From Bacillota bacterium (GTDB taxonomy: Bacteria > Bacillota > Desulfitobacteriia > Desulfitobacteriales > JAJXUE01), in assembly GCA_021783135.1 (NCBI GenBank), contig JAJXUE010000004.1, forward strand, positions 1-64,000: DNA of 64,000 nucleotides. The letters run 5' to 3'. Below the pieces are notes generated by a model. That model did no database searches and had not been told where the DNA came from. It was given only the letters and a program-made list of their open reading frames with translations. Below are positions 44,523 through 53,933 of the stretch, one piece after another. Positions within the stretch are counted from its first letter, which is position 1. The number at the start of each line of letters is the position of its first letter. A program made the translations under genes and the position numbers.

Positions 44523-45339
44523 AATGACCCAATCCCAAAAGTTGCCTGGCTTCATCCGGCGACGCAACCTCCCGACCCATTTCTTTGGCAAGCCGCGCAA
44601 TGCGTTGCACCAATTGAGCATTACTTTGCGCCAACTCACCCTTAGCATAATATACGTTGTCTTCGAAGCCTACGCGCACGTGCCCTCCCATGCTGATGGC
44701 CAAAATGCTTAAGGGCAATTCATGCCGACCGATACCGGCCACGCTCCATGAACTGTCCTTGGGCAAAGACTCTACCAAATGCAGCAAATTTTTGGCTGTT
44801 GCCGGAATCCCCCCCGGCACGCCCAGCACTAAGTCAAAATGTAGCGGCAGTTGTAAAACGCCTTTTTGCACCAGTTCCCAGGCATTATTGATCATGCCAA
44901 CCTCGAATACTTCCACTTCCGGCTTTACCCCATATGCCGCAAGCTCCAAGGCAAGGCTTCTAATGTCTTCGGGCGAATTACAAAAGACCGCTTGCCCAAA
45001 ATTTACGCTGCCCGTAGTCAAGGTTGCCATTTCCGGGCGCAAACTGATTGGCTGCAGGCGTTCTGCCAGCGTCATCCCAACCGTGCCGCCGGTAGACACC
45101 TGAAGGATCACCTTGGAATATCGTTTAATTAAGTCCATGGTGCGGCGGAAAACTTCCTTGCTTTGCGTAGGTGTTCCGTTACTGTCCCGTGCATGTAAAT
45201 GAATTATAGCCGCGCCGGCCTCACCTGCAGCAATAGCAGCTTGCGCTATTTCCTCCGGGTTAAGCGGCAAGTTAGGATTATCCTGTCTGCTGACTTCCGC
45301 ACCCACTATGGCCGCGGTGATAACGAGCTTATTCACCAT
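44521..45339 (-). CDS. kce: 3-keto-5-aminohexanoate cleavage enzyme
   Basis: About 272 residues, DUF849/BKACE fold. It condenses 3-keto-5-aminohexanoate with acetyl-CoA to give 3-aminobutyryl-CoA and acetoacetate in lysine fermentation. Zinc ligands in AAIIHLHARD (HxH), the lid region ILQVSTGGTVGMT and the conserved VGFEDNVYY are present. Start: an ATG (45339) and two GTGs lie within 10 bases of AAAAGGGTAGGTGG; ATG or the following GTG is best. Last gene of the operon; the operon context makes the kce assignment, rather than a generic BKACE, secure. Confidence 0.93.
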   Translation of the reverse strand: MVNKLVITAAIVGAEVSRQDNPNLPLNPEEIAQAAIAAGEAGAAIIHLHARDSNGTPTQSKEVFRRTMDLIKRYSKVILQVSTGGTVGMTLAERLQPISLRPEMATLTTGSVNFGQAVFCNSPEDIRSLALELAAYGVKPEVEVFEVGMINNAWELVQKGVLQLPLHFDLVLGVPGGIPATAKNLLHLVESLPKDSSWSVAGIGRHELPLSILAISMGGHVRVGFEDNVYYAKGELAQSNAQLVQRIARLAKEMGREVASPDEARQLLGLGH

Positions 45340-45360
45340 TTCCACCTACCCTTTTCAACT

Positions 45361-45780
45361 TTACCCTTCGCTTCGCCGCTGCTTAGCTTTAGGCACAACA
45401 CACGTACCTACGGCACGGCATACGACCACAGGCGTTGTTAAGACGTTTGCAGCTGAGGCTTGTTCCGGCAGCATGGCTAAAGTAATTACTTTTTGCGCGC
45501 TAAACTCCATTTTGCGTGAGGTGTTGCCAACGGCGATAATTGTTCCACTCGCTTCAATATAGTCGCCGGCAAATACAGGTGCGCAAAATTCCACCATTTC
45601 ATATCCAGCGAACAATCCTTCATCCCCATCCCAGCGAATTAACAACTCCGTTGCCACGTCACCGAACAAGTTTAAAAGCCTTGCTCCATCCACTAATCCC
45701 CCGGCATAGTGCGCATCATGTTCACTCAGCCTGAGGCGAATCATTGCCTGAACTGCCTGATTTGCCTGAACTGCCTGCAT
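45361..45780 (-). CDS. kal: 3-aminobutyryl-CoA ammonia-lyase
   Basis: A 139-residue hotdog-fold enzyme that deaminates 3-aminobutyryl-CoA to crotonyl-CoA. The characteristic block [27 protein letters not shown] is followed by [16 protein letters not shown]. The first 12 residues ([11 protein letters not shown]) are extra relative to the expected start and come from an 18-bp tandem repeat that also encodes the end of kamE in another frame. The strong AGGAG before ATG 45780 supports the long form; ATG 45744 would give the usual length. Confidence 0.92.
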   Translation of the reverse strand: MQAVQANQAVQAMIRLRLSEHDAHYAGGLVDGARLLNLFGDVATELLIRWDGDEGLFAGYEMVEFCAPVFAGDYIEASGTIIAVGNTSRKMEFSAQKVITLAMLPEQASAANVLTTPVVVCRAVGTCVVPKAKQRRSEG

Positions 45781-46528
45781 TGCCCAACTCCTCCCGCTTT
45801 ATTAATGTTTCTACCACAAAAGTCGCAACATCTTCAGCATAGGTCCCAGAGCCAAAACCTGCGTCATACCCTAATTCTTGCGCCAACTGGTGGTTGATGC
45901 GCGGCCCGCCGACAACAAGTATTACCCTTTCTCGCACATTCTCCGCCTCGAGCAACTCCGCCAAACGCGTCAAATTAGCAATATGAATATTTTTTTGGGT
46001 TACCACTTGCGACACCAAAATCGCATCTGCGCCGCATTCGCGCGCCTTGACCACGAGCTCTTCACCGCTGATTTGGGCACCCAGATTGATAGCTGTAATA
46101 CTTTGGTAGGCTTCTAAGCCTTTATGACCGTTATACCCCTTAAGATTCATGATCGCATCAATCCCCACCGTATGGGCATCACTTTCGATACAAGCGCCAA
46201 GCACTACCACCTGGCGCCCCAACTTTGCCTTAATACAAGCCTCGATTTCTTGTTTGCGCAATACCTTAGTTGTGGTCGGAATTACCCTAAGTTCATTTAC
46301 ATTCACACTTAAATTAGTTTGAGCATAAGCGATAAAAAATGTGAAGTTAGCCCCAATATCCTCGCTGTAAACGATTTGCGGTTCCACCAAGCCCAGCTTC
46401 AGTACCAGCTGTTTCGCAGCTTCCTCCGTATGGGCGCTCTTAGCCAAAGGTAGAGTAAATGACAACTGTATCAGTCCGTCATTTAAAGTGTCGCCATACG
46501 GCCTTATAATGTTTAGATCTTGCGTCAT
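45722..46528 (-). CDS. kamE: Lysine 5,6-aminomutase beta subunit
   Basis: A 268-residue B12-binding subunit. The DxHxxG motif is ESDAHTVG (Asp117, His119) and Lys130 in [11 protein letters not shown] lies 11 residues later, matching the spacing of the cobalt-ligand His and PLP-binding Lys known for this enzyme. The Rossmann B12 domain continues to [11 protein letters not shown]. Start at ATG 46528, overlapping the kamD stop as ATGA, behind GGGGAGG. The C-terminus carries a repeat tail [10 protein letters not shown] overlapping kal by 59 bases. Confidence 0.95.
   Translation of the reverse strand: MTQDLNIIRPYGDTLNDGLIQLSFTLPLAKSAHTEEAAKQLVLKLGLVEPQIVYSEDIGANFTFFIAYAQTNLSVNVNELRVIPTTTKVLRKQEIEACIKAKLGRQVVVLGACIESDAHTVGIDAIMNLKGYNGHKGLEAYQSITAINLGAQISGEELVVKARECGADAILVSQVVTQKNIHIANLTRLAELLEAENVRERVILVVGGPRINHQLAQELGYDAGFGSGTYAEDVATFVVETLIKREELGNAGSSGKSGSSGNDSPQAE
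45744..45778. repeat. 18-bp tandem repeat at the kamE/kal junction
   Basis: TTGCCTGAACTGCCTGAT occurs twice with an 18-base period (the second copy is incomplete at the end). It is in-frame (six codons), so it lengthens both overlapping proteins without a frameshift. Confidence 0.85.
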
Positions 46529-48084
46529 ATTGTAGCCCTCCCCTGGGACATGCGCTCCCAAAACGGATTGACATAATCCTCAGTTTTAGCGACAACACCG
46601 TCTAACCCCTTGCCCCCATCGGGCGAACGTGTGATGGCAGCAAATGTACCTCGGTTAATTGCCTCCATCAAACCAATTTGGGCAATATACTCCAACAGCT
46701 TAACAGCGTCCGCCAACACTTGGGCCGCGCGCGCTTGAATTTTGCCGCCTGGAACAAAACTTATTTCCGCCTCTAAATGTTGCATAGTGTTAAATACATA
46801 GCGAGCATTAGCAATACTTAGCGCCCGGTCCATGACAAATGGTGTATGAATGGCTTCTGTAGGCATCCCTAACAAGTGTATTGTTTGTCCGGTCACTATT
46901 GACGCAACATTAAATAAAGCATCCTGGACCTGGCCTTGAAAGACATTGCCGGTCATATATTTAGTCGGTGGCATATACTTGAGTGGCGCGTTGGGAAAAA
47001 TCTCTCGCACTAACTGAGCTTGTGCCAATTCCAACAAAAATCCGTCCTCTAATTTTGGATCGATCTCAAAAGCGTGCCCAAGCCCGATGAGCGAGTCCGG
47101 CATACCGCTTTGGTAGGCAAACTGTTCATTGATGAACTGGGAAGCCAGCACGGTATGCGCCGCGGACACTGCATCCGCGGTGGTAAGATAGTTATCCTCG
47201 CCAGTATTGATGATTATCCCGGCCCACCCGTTAAGCAAACGAGAGAAATACTGATCCAAAAAGGTACGTTGCATATTGATGTCGCGAAAGATAATCCCGT
47301 ACATACTGTCATTTAGCATCATATCCAGGCGTTCCCAGGCTCCCATCACCGCTATTTCCGGCATACACAGCCCGGAACAATAGTTTGTAAGCCGAATATA
47401 GCGTCCCGCCTTTGCACCAGCGTCGTCTAATGCCTGGCGCATGATACGGAAATTGGCCTGCGTGGCATAGGTGCCTCCAAATCCCTCTGTAGTGGGTCCG
47501 TAAGGCACATAGTCCAGCAAGCTTTGAGCCGTGGTTCGGATCACTGCAATAATGTCCGCTCCCTGCTCTACTGCGGCTTGAGCTTGGATGACATCAGCAT
47601 AGATATTACCGGTAGCCACGATTACATAGAGGTATGGCAAGCTCCCCTCGCCTAGGCTGCATAGATAATTCTCCCTAGCTTGGCGTGTCTGGGCAATATG
47701 ATCCAAGGCATGTGCTGTTAGTCTATCCATTAGCACTTTGCTGCGGCCTTTTTCCTGCGCTGGTGCGTCGCCTAAGTTAATTGCGTTCTTACTTGCTGCC
47801 TCGATTAACTCCGGCACATCCAATTCATATGCTAACATCGCATTGACCAACCAATAGGCAGCACCTTGGCCCAGCTTACCACTTTGTTTAAGCTGCTCTA
47901 ACACTACATTTGGTAGCGGTACCCCTTGACTGTCAACTCCGTCCACGCCCAACAACCGCAATACCGCGCGTTCAATACTTGTAGTTGTCTTGCCGCTCAC
48001 ACGGGTGATTACCCCGCGCGCAATTTCTTCCGCTGCAACTCTAGCGGCACGAACCAAACCTCGGTCGATGTTTAGTTTCCCCAC
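46525..48084 (-). CDS. kamD: Lysine 5,6-aminomutase alpha subunit
   Basis: A 519-residue PLP/B12 TIM-barrel subunit that, with KamE, shifts the epsilon-amino group of D-lysine or the terminal amino group of beta-lysine by one carbon. Family blocks: AARVAAEEIARGV, the VATGNIYADVIQAQAAVEQGADIIAVIRTTAQSLLDYVPYG loop, TEGFGGTYATQANFRIMR, NYCSGLCMPEIAVM and YMPPTKYMTGNVFQG. Length is as expected (about 515-520). GTG start behind AAGGTGATCAG. The gap to kamB is 33 bases. Confidence 0.95.
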   Translation of the reverse strand: MGKLNIDRGLVRAARVAAEEIARGVITRVSGKTTTSIERAVLRLLGVDGVDSQGVPLPNVVLEQLKQSGKLGQGAAYWLVNAMLAYELDVPELIEAASKNAINLGDAPAQEKGRSKVLMDRLTAHALDHIAQTRQARENYLCSLGEGSLPYLYVIVATGNIYADVIQAQAAVEQGADIIAVIRTTAQSLLDYVPYGPTTEGFGGTYATQANFRIMRQALDDAGAKAGRYIRLTNYCSGLCMPEIAVMGAWERLDMMLNDSMYGIIFRDINMQRTFLDQYFSRLLNGWAGIIINTGEDNYLTTADAVSAAHTVLASQFINEQFAYQSGMPDSLIGLGHAFEIDPKLEDGFLLELAQAQLVREIFPNAPLKYMPPTKYMTGNVFQGQVQDALFNVASIVTGQTIHLLGMPTEAIHTPFVMDRALSIANARYVFNTMQHLEAEISFVPGGKIQARAAQVLADAVKLLEYIAQIGLMEAINRGTFAAITRSPDGGKGLDGVVAKTEDYVNPFWERMSQGRATI

Positions 48085-48117
48085 CTGATCACCTTCTCGT
48101 TAAAGTTGCGAAAGCTA

Positions 48118-49191
48118 TTACTCAAGTTGGCAGACATCATAAACAGGCACTTGTAAGGATACTTGGGCGATAGTCTGCCGCGCGGCAGCCAGAAAATTTG
48201 CTGCGTCAAACTGCCAACCACAGGGTGAGCAGGGATTAAGCGTAACGGCTAAAACTCGCACTGAGTCAAGTGAGGCAACCTTGCCACCTGCTGCCTTAAA
48301 GCTCTCCCACACCCCAACTGACACAAGTATGTTACATGGGCAGGACACAATAACTGTAAAGTCGCTTTGACGGCTAGCATAGATACTTAACGCGGTAAGC
48401 AGTTTGTCAGTTAGAGCTCCTTGCACTAACACCGCTTTCAGCGATGTGTTTTCCCTCAACCGAGCCATGATTTGCAGCTCATACCCTAGTACAGAAGGAA
48501 AATCATATGCAGTAATGCTACCCGAGTGGTCTAACACACTTACAGCCGCCTCGACAGAGCGTATTGCTGCGCCAAGGCTCTCCGTCACGGCTGGTGAAAG
48601 CAGTTGCTCCACGCGGACTACAGTGCGGTGGATTACCTCTCGCTGCGACTGATCCAGACTGGCACCGCTGGCCAAAATTATGCCCTCGCTGACGCCGGCT
48701 CCCACACTCACCACTCGGTCTATAGCACCATCCGCTAATACCAAGTCGGCACCCATGCCACGCAATATACCGATAATAGCTGCCAGCGGACGCCGCTTGA
48801 CAGGACCGGCCAGCTCGACCAAACCTTGCGCCATTACTTGGGCGACGCACAGTCGCCCAAGCGCATTCTCGTACGGTGTCAGAGCTAGCAACTTTAGCCT
48901 GGCTTGTGCCGGTATCTGCCCAACTTGTGTCAGTGATGCCAATTTCTCGGTCGTAGCGATCAGCGAGCCTTGCGGTACCCAGATTGACGGTTTGGCATTA
49001 CCCCACAACACATCGTTATGCTCCCCATCGTGCCCCATAGACGTTAGTCCTAAGCACAAATTTGTTTGAGTCGCTTCCCTAATTAATCGGTTTAAGGTTA
49101 CGGTCTTGCCGGCGTTTTTAACCATGCCGACGACGCTTATCACTTTACAATTATGCCGAAGCGCTAAACCCAACAGTTCCAAGCTGGCCAC
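48118..49191 (-). CDS. kamB: KamB-like aminomutase reactivase subunit
   Basis: About 357 residues with a P-loop-like motif near the N-terminus (VVGMVKNAGKTVTLN) and a Rossmann-like body (LVLADGAIDRVVS). Its place between kdd and kamD matches the KamB protein of lysine-fermenting clostridia, thought to act with the MutS-like KamC to reactivate the B12 enzyme. KamC itself is not in this window. Start uncertain: the frame is open to a GTG at 49215 (which would overlap kdd by 20 bases), but GTG 49191, 7 bases after GGGA, fits better. Confidence 0.78.
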   Translation of the reverse strand: MASLELLGLALRHNCKVISVVGMVKNAGKTVTLNRLIREATQTNLCLGLTSMGHDGEHNDVLWGNAKPSIWVPQGSLIATTEKLASLTQVGQIPAQARLKLLALTPYENALGRLCVAQVMAQGLVELAGPVKRRPLAAIIGILRGMGADLVLADGAIDRVVSVGAGVSEGIILASGASLDQSQREVIHRTVVRVEQLLSPAVTESLGAAIRSVEAAVSVLDHSGSITAYDFPSVLGYELQIMARLRENTSLKAVLVQGALTDKLLTALSIYASRQSDFTVIVSCPCNILVSVGVWESFKAAGGKVASLDSVRVLAVTLNPCSPCGWQFDAANFLAAARQTIAQVSLQVPVYDVCQLE

Positions 49192-49195
49192 CACT

Positions 49196-50236
49196 TTATC
49201 CCATGTACAATTCACTAAATAAATCGTTTAACTCCGGGCTCTCTCGCAGCAAATGCAGTGCAATCACGGCATGGTCACGACAATAACCATTCCCCATCAC
49301 GAGCTTAACGTCTTTGCCTACACCCTCCGCGCCGAGAGTTGCAGCCGTAAAGCTCGTTGCCATGCTGAAGAAGTATGCCGTACCACTCTCCTTGGTGGCT
49401 AGGATTGTAGCCATTTCGGTCCCGGGCGAGTTGACACAGTTAATCGCTACGTCGACTAGCCGACCTGCAGTCACCTCAGCTATTTTAGCATAGACGTTTA
49501 ACGCCTGCCTCACATCCAGCTGAAGGATATGATCGCAAACCCCTAACCGTTCCATCCTGACACAGGCCGCTTCTGAGCGGCCCAAGCCGATGACAACTCC
49601 GGTCACACCCGCACGCTTCTTAGCTTCGTAGAGACAAAGCAATCCTGATTTGCCCCCGCCGCCAAACACCGCCACGCAATCCCCTGACTGCACTAAGCGC
49701 GCCGTTTGGGCAGGCGCGCCCGCAACATCCAGCACTGCTAAAGCTAAATTCACCGGGATATCCGCCGGTAATTTGGCGTAAATACCACTGGCAAACAAAA
49801 TAGCTTGACCCAAAACCTCGATTCGTTCACACGCAAGATGCACTGCTTTGATATCGGTAAGCTTGAGCGGGGTAAGGGAAAGAGATACTAAACTGGCGAT
49901 TTTATCCCCAATCTGTAAATCCTTGCCACTGGGCCAGGCAGGACCAATCTTTGCTACCGTGCCAATCAGCATTCCTCCGGATCCGGTTACTGGATTGTGC
50001 TGTTTACCGCGGGTGGACACCGTCTCCATAATTATCTGGGCGATTTTGTCGGTGTCGCCGCCTGCAGCACTTTTGATTTGGGCAAAACTAGCGGAGTCGA
50101 TATTCAAGGCCTCAACCTCAAGCAATATTTCATTAGCATAGATTTCCATCCGATTATCCAGTTTCCAGGCCAGTTGCGGTAATACACCGGGAGGTTCTAA
50201 AACCCGGTGGGTCCCGTACGGACATCCTTTTTTCAT
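49196..50236 (-). CDS. kdd: L-erythro-3,5-diaminohexanoate dehydrogenase
   Basis: A 346-residue NAD(P)-dependent dehydrogenase of the lysine pathway: it oxidises 3,5-diaminohexanoate to 3-keto-5-aminohexanoate with release of ammonia. N-terminal signature KGCPYGTHRVLEPPGVLPQLAWKLDN and nucleotide-binding loop VAVFGGGGKSGLLCLYEAK are diagnostic. GGGGGTGGG precedes the ATG. It is the first gene of the operon in this window. Confidence 0.94.
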   Translation of the reverse strand: MKKGCPYGTHRVLEPPGVLPQLAWKLDNRMEIYANEILLEVEALNIDSASFAQIKSAAGGDTDKIAQIIMETVSTRGKQHNPVTGSGGMLIGTVAKIGPAWPSGKDLQIGDKIASLVSLSLTPLKLTDIKAVHLACERIEVLGQAILFASGIYAKLPADIPVNLALAVLDVAGAPAQTARLVQSGDCVAVFGGGGKSGLLCLYEAKKRAGVTGVVIGLGRSEAACVRMERLGVCDHILQLDVRQALNVYAKIAEVTAGRLVDVAINCVNSPGTEMATILATKESGTAYFFSMATSFTAATLGAEGVGKDVKLVMGNGYCRDHAVIALHLLRESPELNDLFSELYMG

Positions 50237-50318
50237 TTACCCACCCCCAAGGCATCTAACTCTAGTTAACTATACTTTCGCACCGGGCAAAAAATTCCGC
50301 GGACGGCACTCACGCGCG

Positions 50319-50388
50319 ACGCGCATCGGTTCCCTCTGCGCGATTTTCCTCGTACTATCTTCCGCTGTCCTCGCCTGGTTGGCGAGGC
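50319..50388 (+). repeat. Two-hairpin intergenic repeat, copy A
   Basis: A 68-base segment (50321-50388) matches copy B at 60143-60210 at 60 of 68 positions without gaps. It contains a GC-rich inverted pair (GCGCA...TGCGC) and a second hairpin CTCGCC-TGGTT-GGCGAG, separated by CCTCGTACTATC. It lies between kdd and the AhpD-like gene. No open frame. Confidence 0.8.
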
Positions 50389-50404
50389 TATACATTCTGA
50401 AAGT

Positions 50405-50448
50405 AAAAAATGACGCCGGTCACATATATTGTGACCGACGTCATTTTT
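50405..50448 (-). terminator. Terminator of the AhpD-like gene
   Basis: Long stem AAAATGACG-CCGGTCACA with TGTGACCG-ACGTCATTTT (one mismatch) and T-runs on both strands. Confidence 0.9.
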
Positions 50449-50486
50449 ACAATCACTTTGCAAGTTAAACCAATTTAAAATGTTTA

Positions 50487-50780
50487 CTACTTAAAAACCT
50501 GGGCCATGATTTGTGCTGTTGGCAGACCTTTAATGAAGTACGCCAGATGCATAGTTTCGCGGACTTCCTCTTCTGTCGCGCCTGCCGCTCTGGCCTGGGC
50601 TAAAGCACACTGAACTTTATCCGCTCGTTCCAGACTAAAATTCACTGCCAGACCGATGAGGAACTTAGTTCTTTTATCCAAGACAGCCGCGTCCAACGAC
50701 ATTTCTTTTAACGCGTTTAACACTTCATAAAATTCCGCATCCCCGGTTTTTAAGCTAGCCAATGCAACGGGTAACGCCAT
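50487..50780 (-). CDS. Carboxymuconolactone decarboxylase/AhpD-like protein
   Basis: A 97-residue helical protein of the AhpD superfamily: KRTKFLIGLAVNFSLERADKVQCALAQARAAGATEEEVRETMHLAYFIKG. The usual redox CxxC of AhpD is not present; only one cysteine (VQCAL) sits near its position, so disulfide reductase activity is doubtful. Start at ATG 50780, 8 bases after GGAGGTG. Function unknown. Confidence 0.85.
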   Translation of the reverse strand: MALPVALASLKTGDAEFYEVLNALKEMSLDAAVLDKRTKFLIGLAVNFSLERADKVQCALAQARAAGATEEEVRETMHLAYFIKGLPTAQIMAQVFK

Positions 50781-50895
50781 AGTGATAACACCTCCATAAT
50801 TCGGACTAATCAATTTCTGTTGTTATTATTGTAGTCCAAATCACAGACCTTTGATGTGATAAGTATCACTGTACAGCGTGAGAAAAGTTATGCTT

Positions 50896-51498
50896 TTAGT
50901 GTCTGCGGCGACGCAGCCATCTTGTAAACAAGCCGACTACCACTAAGCCTAACAAAGCATAAAACACGAGATTTGCTTTATGGAGGTTTGCTTGCAAAAC
51001 ACCGAAATTATCAGCAAAGACAACCCCTGCATATGCCAAGGCCAGATTCCAAGGCACAGCCCCTACCAGGGAATAGAGTGCAAAACGAGCGAAATTCATC
51101 CGGGTTATCCCGGCTGGCAACGAGATGAAAGTGCGAAATACGGGCAAAACGCGGGCAAGCAGAACCGTTATTTCCCCGCGTTGGGCAAACCAACGATCCG
51201 CCGAATCCAAATGACGCTCCGACAAAAAGATATATTTACCATAGCGACGGATAAAGGGACGTCCGCCTGTGCTTCCAACAACATAGGCTATGACAGAGCC
51301 GACAAGGTTGGCTAAAGATGCCACCACAACCGCCTGCCAGAGCGGAAATCGCCCTTGCGCCACCAGAATTCCGGCATATGGCATGATTACTTCACTTGGA
51401 ATGGGAATACACGCGCTTTCCAAAGTCATGGTAATGAATATCGCCAACAAGCCAAAATGCGCCACGTCAACAGTTAAAAAATGTTCCAGAGCACCCAC
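50896..51498 (-). CDS. DedA-family membrane protein
   Basis: About 200 residues with four or five spans. DedA/SNARE-associated motifs: TLESACIPIPSEVIMPYAG (re-entrant loop with acidic residue) and LARVLPVFRTFISLPAGITRMN (conserved arginines). DedA proteins act as undecaprenyl-phosphate or phospholipid flippases in several bacteria. Start at GTG 51498, 7 bases after GGGAGG; a GTG 15 bases upstream overlaps that site. Confidence 0.9.
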   Translation of the reverse strand: MGALEHFLTVDVAHFGLLAIFITMTLESACIPIPSEVIMPYAGILVAQGRFPLWQAVVVASLANLVGSVIAYVVGSTGGRPFIRRYGKYIFLSERHLDSADRWFAQRGEITVLLARVLPVFRTFISLPAGITRMNFARFALYSLVGAVPWNLALAYAGVVFADNFGVLQANLHKANLVFYALLGLVVVGLFTRWLRRRRH

Positions 51499-51540
51499 CG
51501 CAAAGCCTCCCACGCAATTTTAAGGGGCTGGCAGAATAAA

Positions 51541-51588
51541 AGACCTTCAACACGTTTTTCCTCGCGGAATAACTCGTGTTAAAGGTCT
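51541..51588 (-). terminator. Terminator of the sulfite reductase gene
   Basis: A 14-bp stem with one mismatch (AGACCTTCAACACG / CGTGTTAAAGGTCT), 20-base loop, followed on the minus strand by TTTTATT. Confidence 0.8.
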
Positions 51589-51660
51589 CTTGCGCTCAGC
51601 TATGACCCTTTAACTACACCAAAGGTATCAAAACCGGAACATAATGTCAATAACTTTGCA

Positions 51661-52533
51661 TCAACCCAAAACAGCTTGCGCGAAGTTGGCAAAACCCATT
51701 CTATCAATCATGCGTCCCAAGCGTTCTTCCTGCCGTCCCATAACCTTGAAATAACTGACTACTTTCTCTGCTATTTCCAACGCTTCAGCAGCAGTCTTGT
51801 TTTCTGCGAGCAAATCCGCGGCCCGCGGTTTAACCCCGCCGTTGCCTCCCACATAAATATGGAAGCCTTTAGCCGTGCCCATAAACCCTAAATCAATATT
51901 GGCCGCGTCGGTACACTTGTTAGGACAGCCGGCCACACCTATCTTGAATTTTGTCGGCAGATCAACGCCATGATAGCGTTTGTCCAGTTCCAGACCCAAA
52001 GTAACGGAATCTTGCAAACCACGCTTACAGAAGGTAGTGCCCGGACACACCTTAACGCTACGCACACATAGTCCGGCAGCTTGACCGGACTCCATGCCCA
52101 AGTCCGCCCATACTTTCGGTACGTCCTCTGCTTGTAGGCCGACAATGGCAATACGTTGTGCTGAGGTTAGTTTTAGGGCAGCTGACTTATACTTTTCTGC
52201 AACATCAGCTATTTTACGCAACATGTCCGGCGTACAAATACCGGCAGGTATGTGCGGCACTACTGCATAGGTGGCATGATCCGCTTGCAAAATTGCACCT
52301 TCTGGTTGAGCCAAAGCCGCAGTTGCGGTATTCATTTCACCCATTTCTACTTCATTTAACGTGACCAGTAAAGTATCTACTTCCATCCCATGCATCCTTG
52401 CTGCACCGGCAATGCTTTCATTGGTAGAAGAAACGCAGCCTAAACAGTGCAACCCCATCGATAGCATAACTTCAGCAGTCTTAGGATTGGCTGCAAGCAC
52501 ATCCTTGATTTTGGTATCAGCTGTAAATTTCAT
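51661..52533 (-). CDS. DUF1858-sulfite/nitrite reductase fusion
   Basis: A 290-residue fusion. Residues 1-62 form a DUF1858 domain (TKIKDVLAANPKTAEVMLSMGLHCLGC, with the disulfide Cys30/Cys33). Residues about 85-290 form a small siroheme reductase: a ferredoxin-like half, cluster ligands CPGTTFC (Cys163, Cys169) and AGCPNKC (Cys203, Cys207), and a C-terminal half. Small one-subunit sulfite reductases of about 220 residues occur in anaerobes. A zinc ribbon and a ferredoxin gene lie just upstream and may supply electrons. Confidence 0.85.
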   Translation of the reverse strand: MKFTADTKIKDVLAANPKTAEVMLSMGLHCLGCVSSTNESIAGAARMHGMEVDTLLVTLNEVEMGEMNTATAALAQPEGAILQADHATYAVVPHIPAGICTPDMLRKIADVAEKYKSAALKLTSAQRIAIVGLQAEDVPKVWADLGMESGQAAGLCVRSVKVCPGTTFCKRGLQDSVTLGLELDKRYHGVDLPTKFKIGVAGCPNKCTDAANIDLGFMGTAKGFHIYVGGNGGVKPRAADLLAENKTAAEALEIAEKVVSYFKVMGRQEERLGRMIDRMGFANFAQAVLG

Positions 52534-52555
52534 TTAAATCCCCCTCACTAAAAAT

Positions 52556-52580
52556 AACCAGAGGCTGTAAGGCCTCTGGC
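52556..52580 (-). terminator. Hairpin before the reductase gene
   Basis: Stem CCAGAGGC with GCCTCTGG, 5-base loop, then TTATTTTTA on the minus strand. It ends the ferredoxin/zinc-ribbon transcript or attenuates entry into the reductase gene. Confidence 0.75.
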
Positions 52581-52600
52581 GTTAAGTACTCCGCAAACTT

Positions 52601-52735
52601 TTACCCATGAATTAAAGCGGGTAAACAGTGGACACACACCCAATAGGTCTGGCCTTTGAACACAAAAGACATCATCGCGGTCTCATCGCTGGTAGTGCCG
52701 CATTTGCTGCACTCATACTTAACTTTCTCGCTCAT
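52601..52735 (-). CDS. 44-aa zinc-ribbon mini-protein
   Basis: ATG at 52735 with AAGGAGA 7 bases upstream opens a 44-codon frame. The protein has two metal-binding pairs, ECSKCG and VCVHC, typical of a zinc ribbon or a small rubredoxin-like site. It lies 29 bases after the ferredoxin gene in the same direction and before the reductase, so the three probably work together. Family not recognised. Confidence 0.8.
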   Translation of the reverse strand: MSEKVKYECSKCGTTSDETAMMSFVFKGQTYWVCVHCLPALIHG

Positions 52736-52764
52736 AACTATTTCTCCTTTTCTCAGCTTAAAAT

Positions 52765-53400
<636 letters not shown>

Positions 53401-53700
53401 TTAAAGATTAAAGACTTTTAGTGGACTAGGTACAGGGGTAATCAAGGCCAAAAGATCTTGACGCGAGATTTTACCGGTTTTCGTTTTTGGTAACTTGTTG
53501 ATCACATAAAAGTCCTCTGGGACTTTATCGTCACCCAGCCTTTCACGGCAAAACTGAGCGAGTTCTTCTGAATCTACCTTTTGACCCGCCCTTGGTTGGA
53601 CAAAAACAGCTAGATGATCTTGTGACTTATCAATAATTGCAACATCCCATACAGCAGGATGATCATAAAGTACAAACTCGAGTTCCCGTGCGTTAACCAT
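53401..53700 (-). CDS. Stand-alone C-terminal domain of an acyl-CoA synthetase
   Basis: About 99 residues corresponding only to the AMP-binding enzyme C-terminal domain: VNARELEFVLYDHPAVWDVAI, then the catalytic lysine in LPKTKTGKISRQDLLALI. The large N-terminal adenylation domain is missing and no remnant of it is visible upstream. ATG 53700 is preceded by GGGGGG, and TATAAT lies about 50 bases upstream, so it may be expressed. It is either a truncated gene or a genuine separate domain; on its own it cannot activate an acid. Confidence 0.65.
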   Translation of the reverse strand: MVNARELEFVLYDHPAVWDVAIIDKSQDHLAVFVQPRAGQKVDSEELAQFCRERLGDDKVPEDFYVINKLPKTKTGKISRQDLLALITPVPSPLKVFNL

Positions 53701-53933
53701 TTCCCTACCCCCCAATTAACTTCTATTCTGATAATTCTGATAACATTATACCTAATAATGCAACCGAATGGAAGTAGGCAAAGGGTGAAATGCCTAATTT
53801 AACCGTTAAACGGTTATAGCGGTTGCTTAAAGGTTAACAAAAAAAGTTGTATTCAGTGACATACTTATTCCTGCAATTACTCAAAATAGTTCTGCAAGGT
53901 TTTAGCAAGGCAGCCTCATAAAGGAGGGTTACT

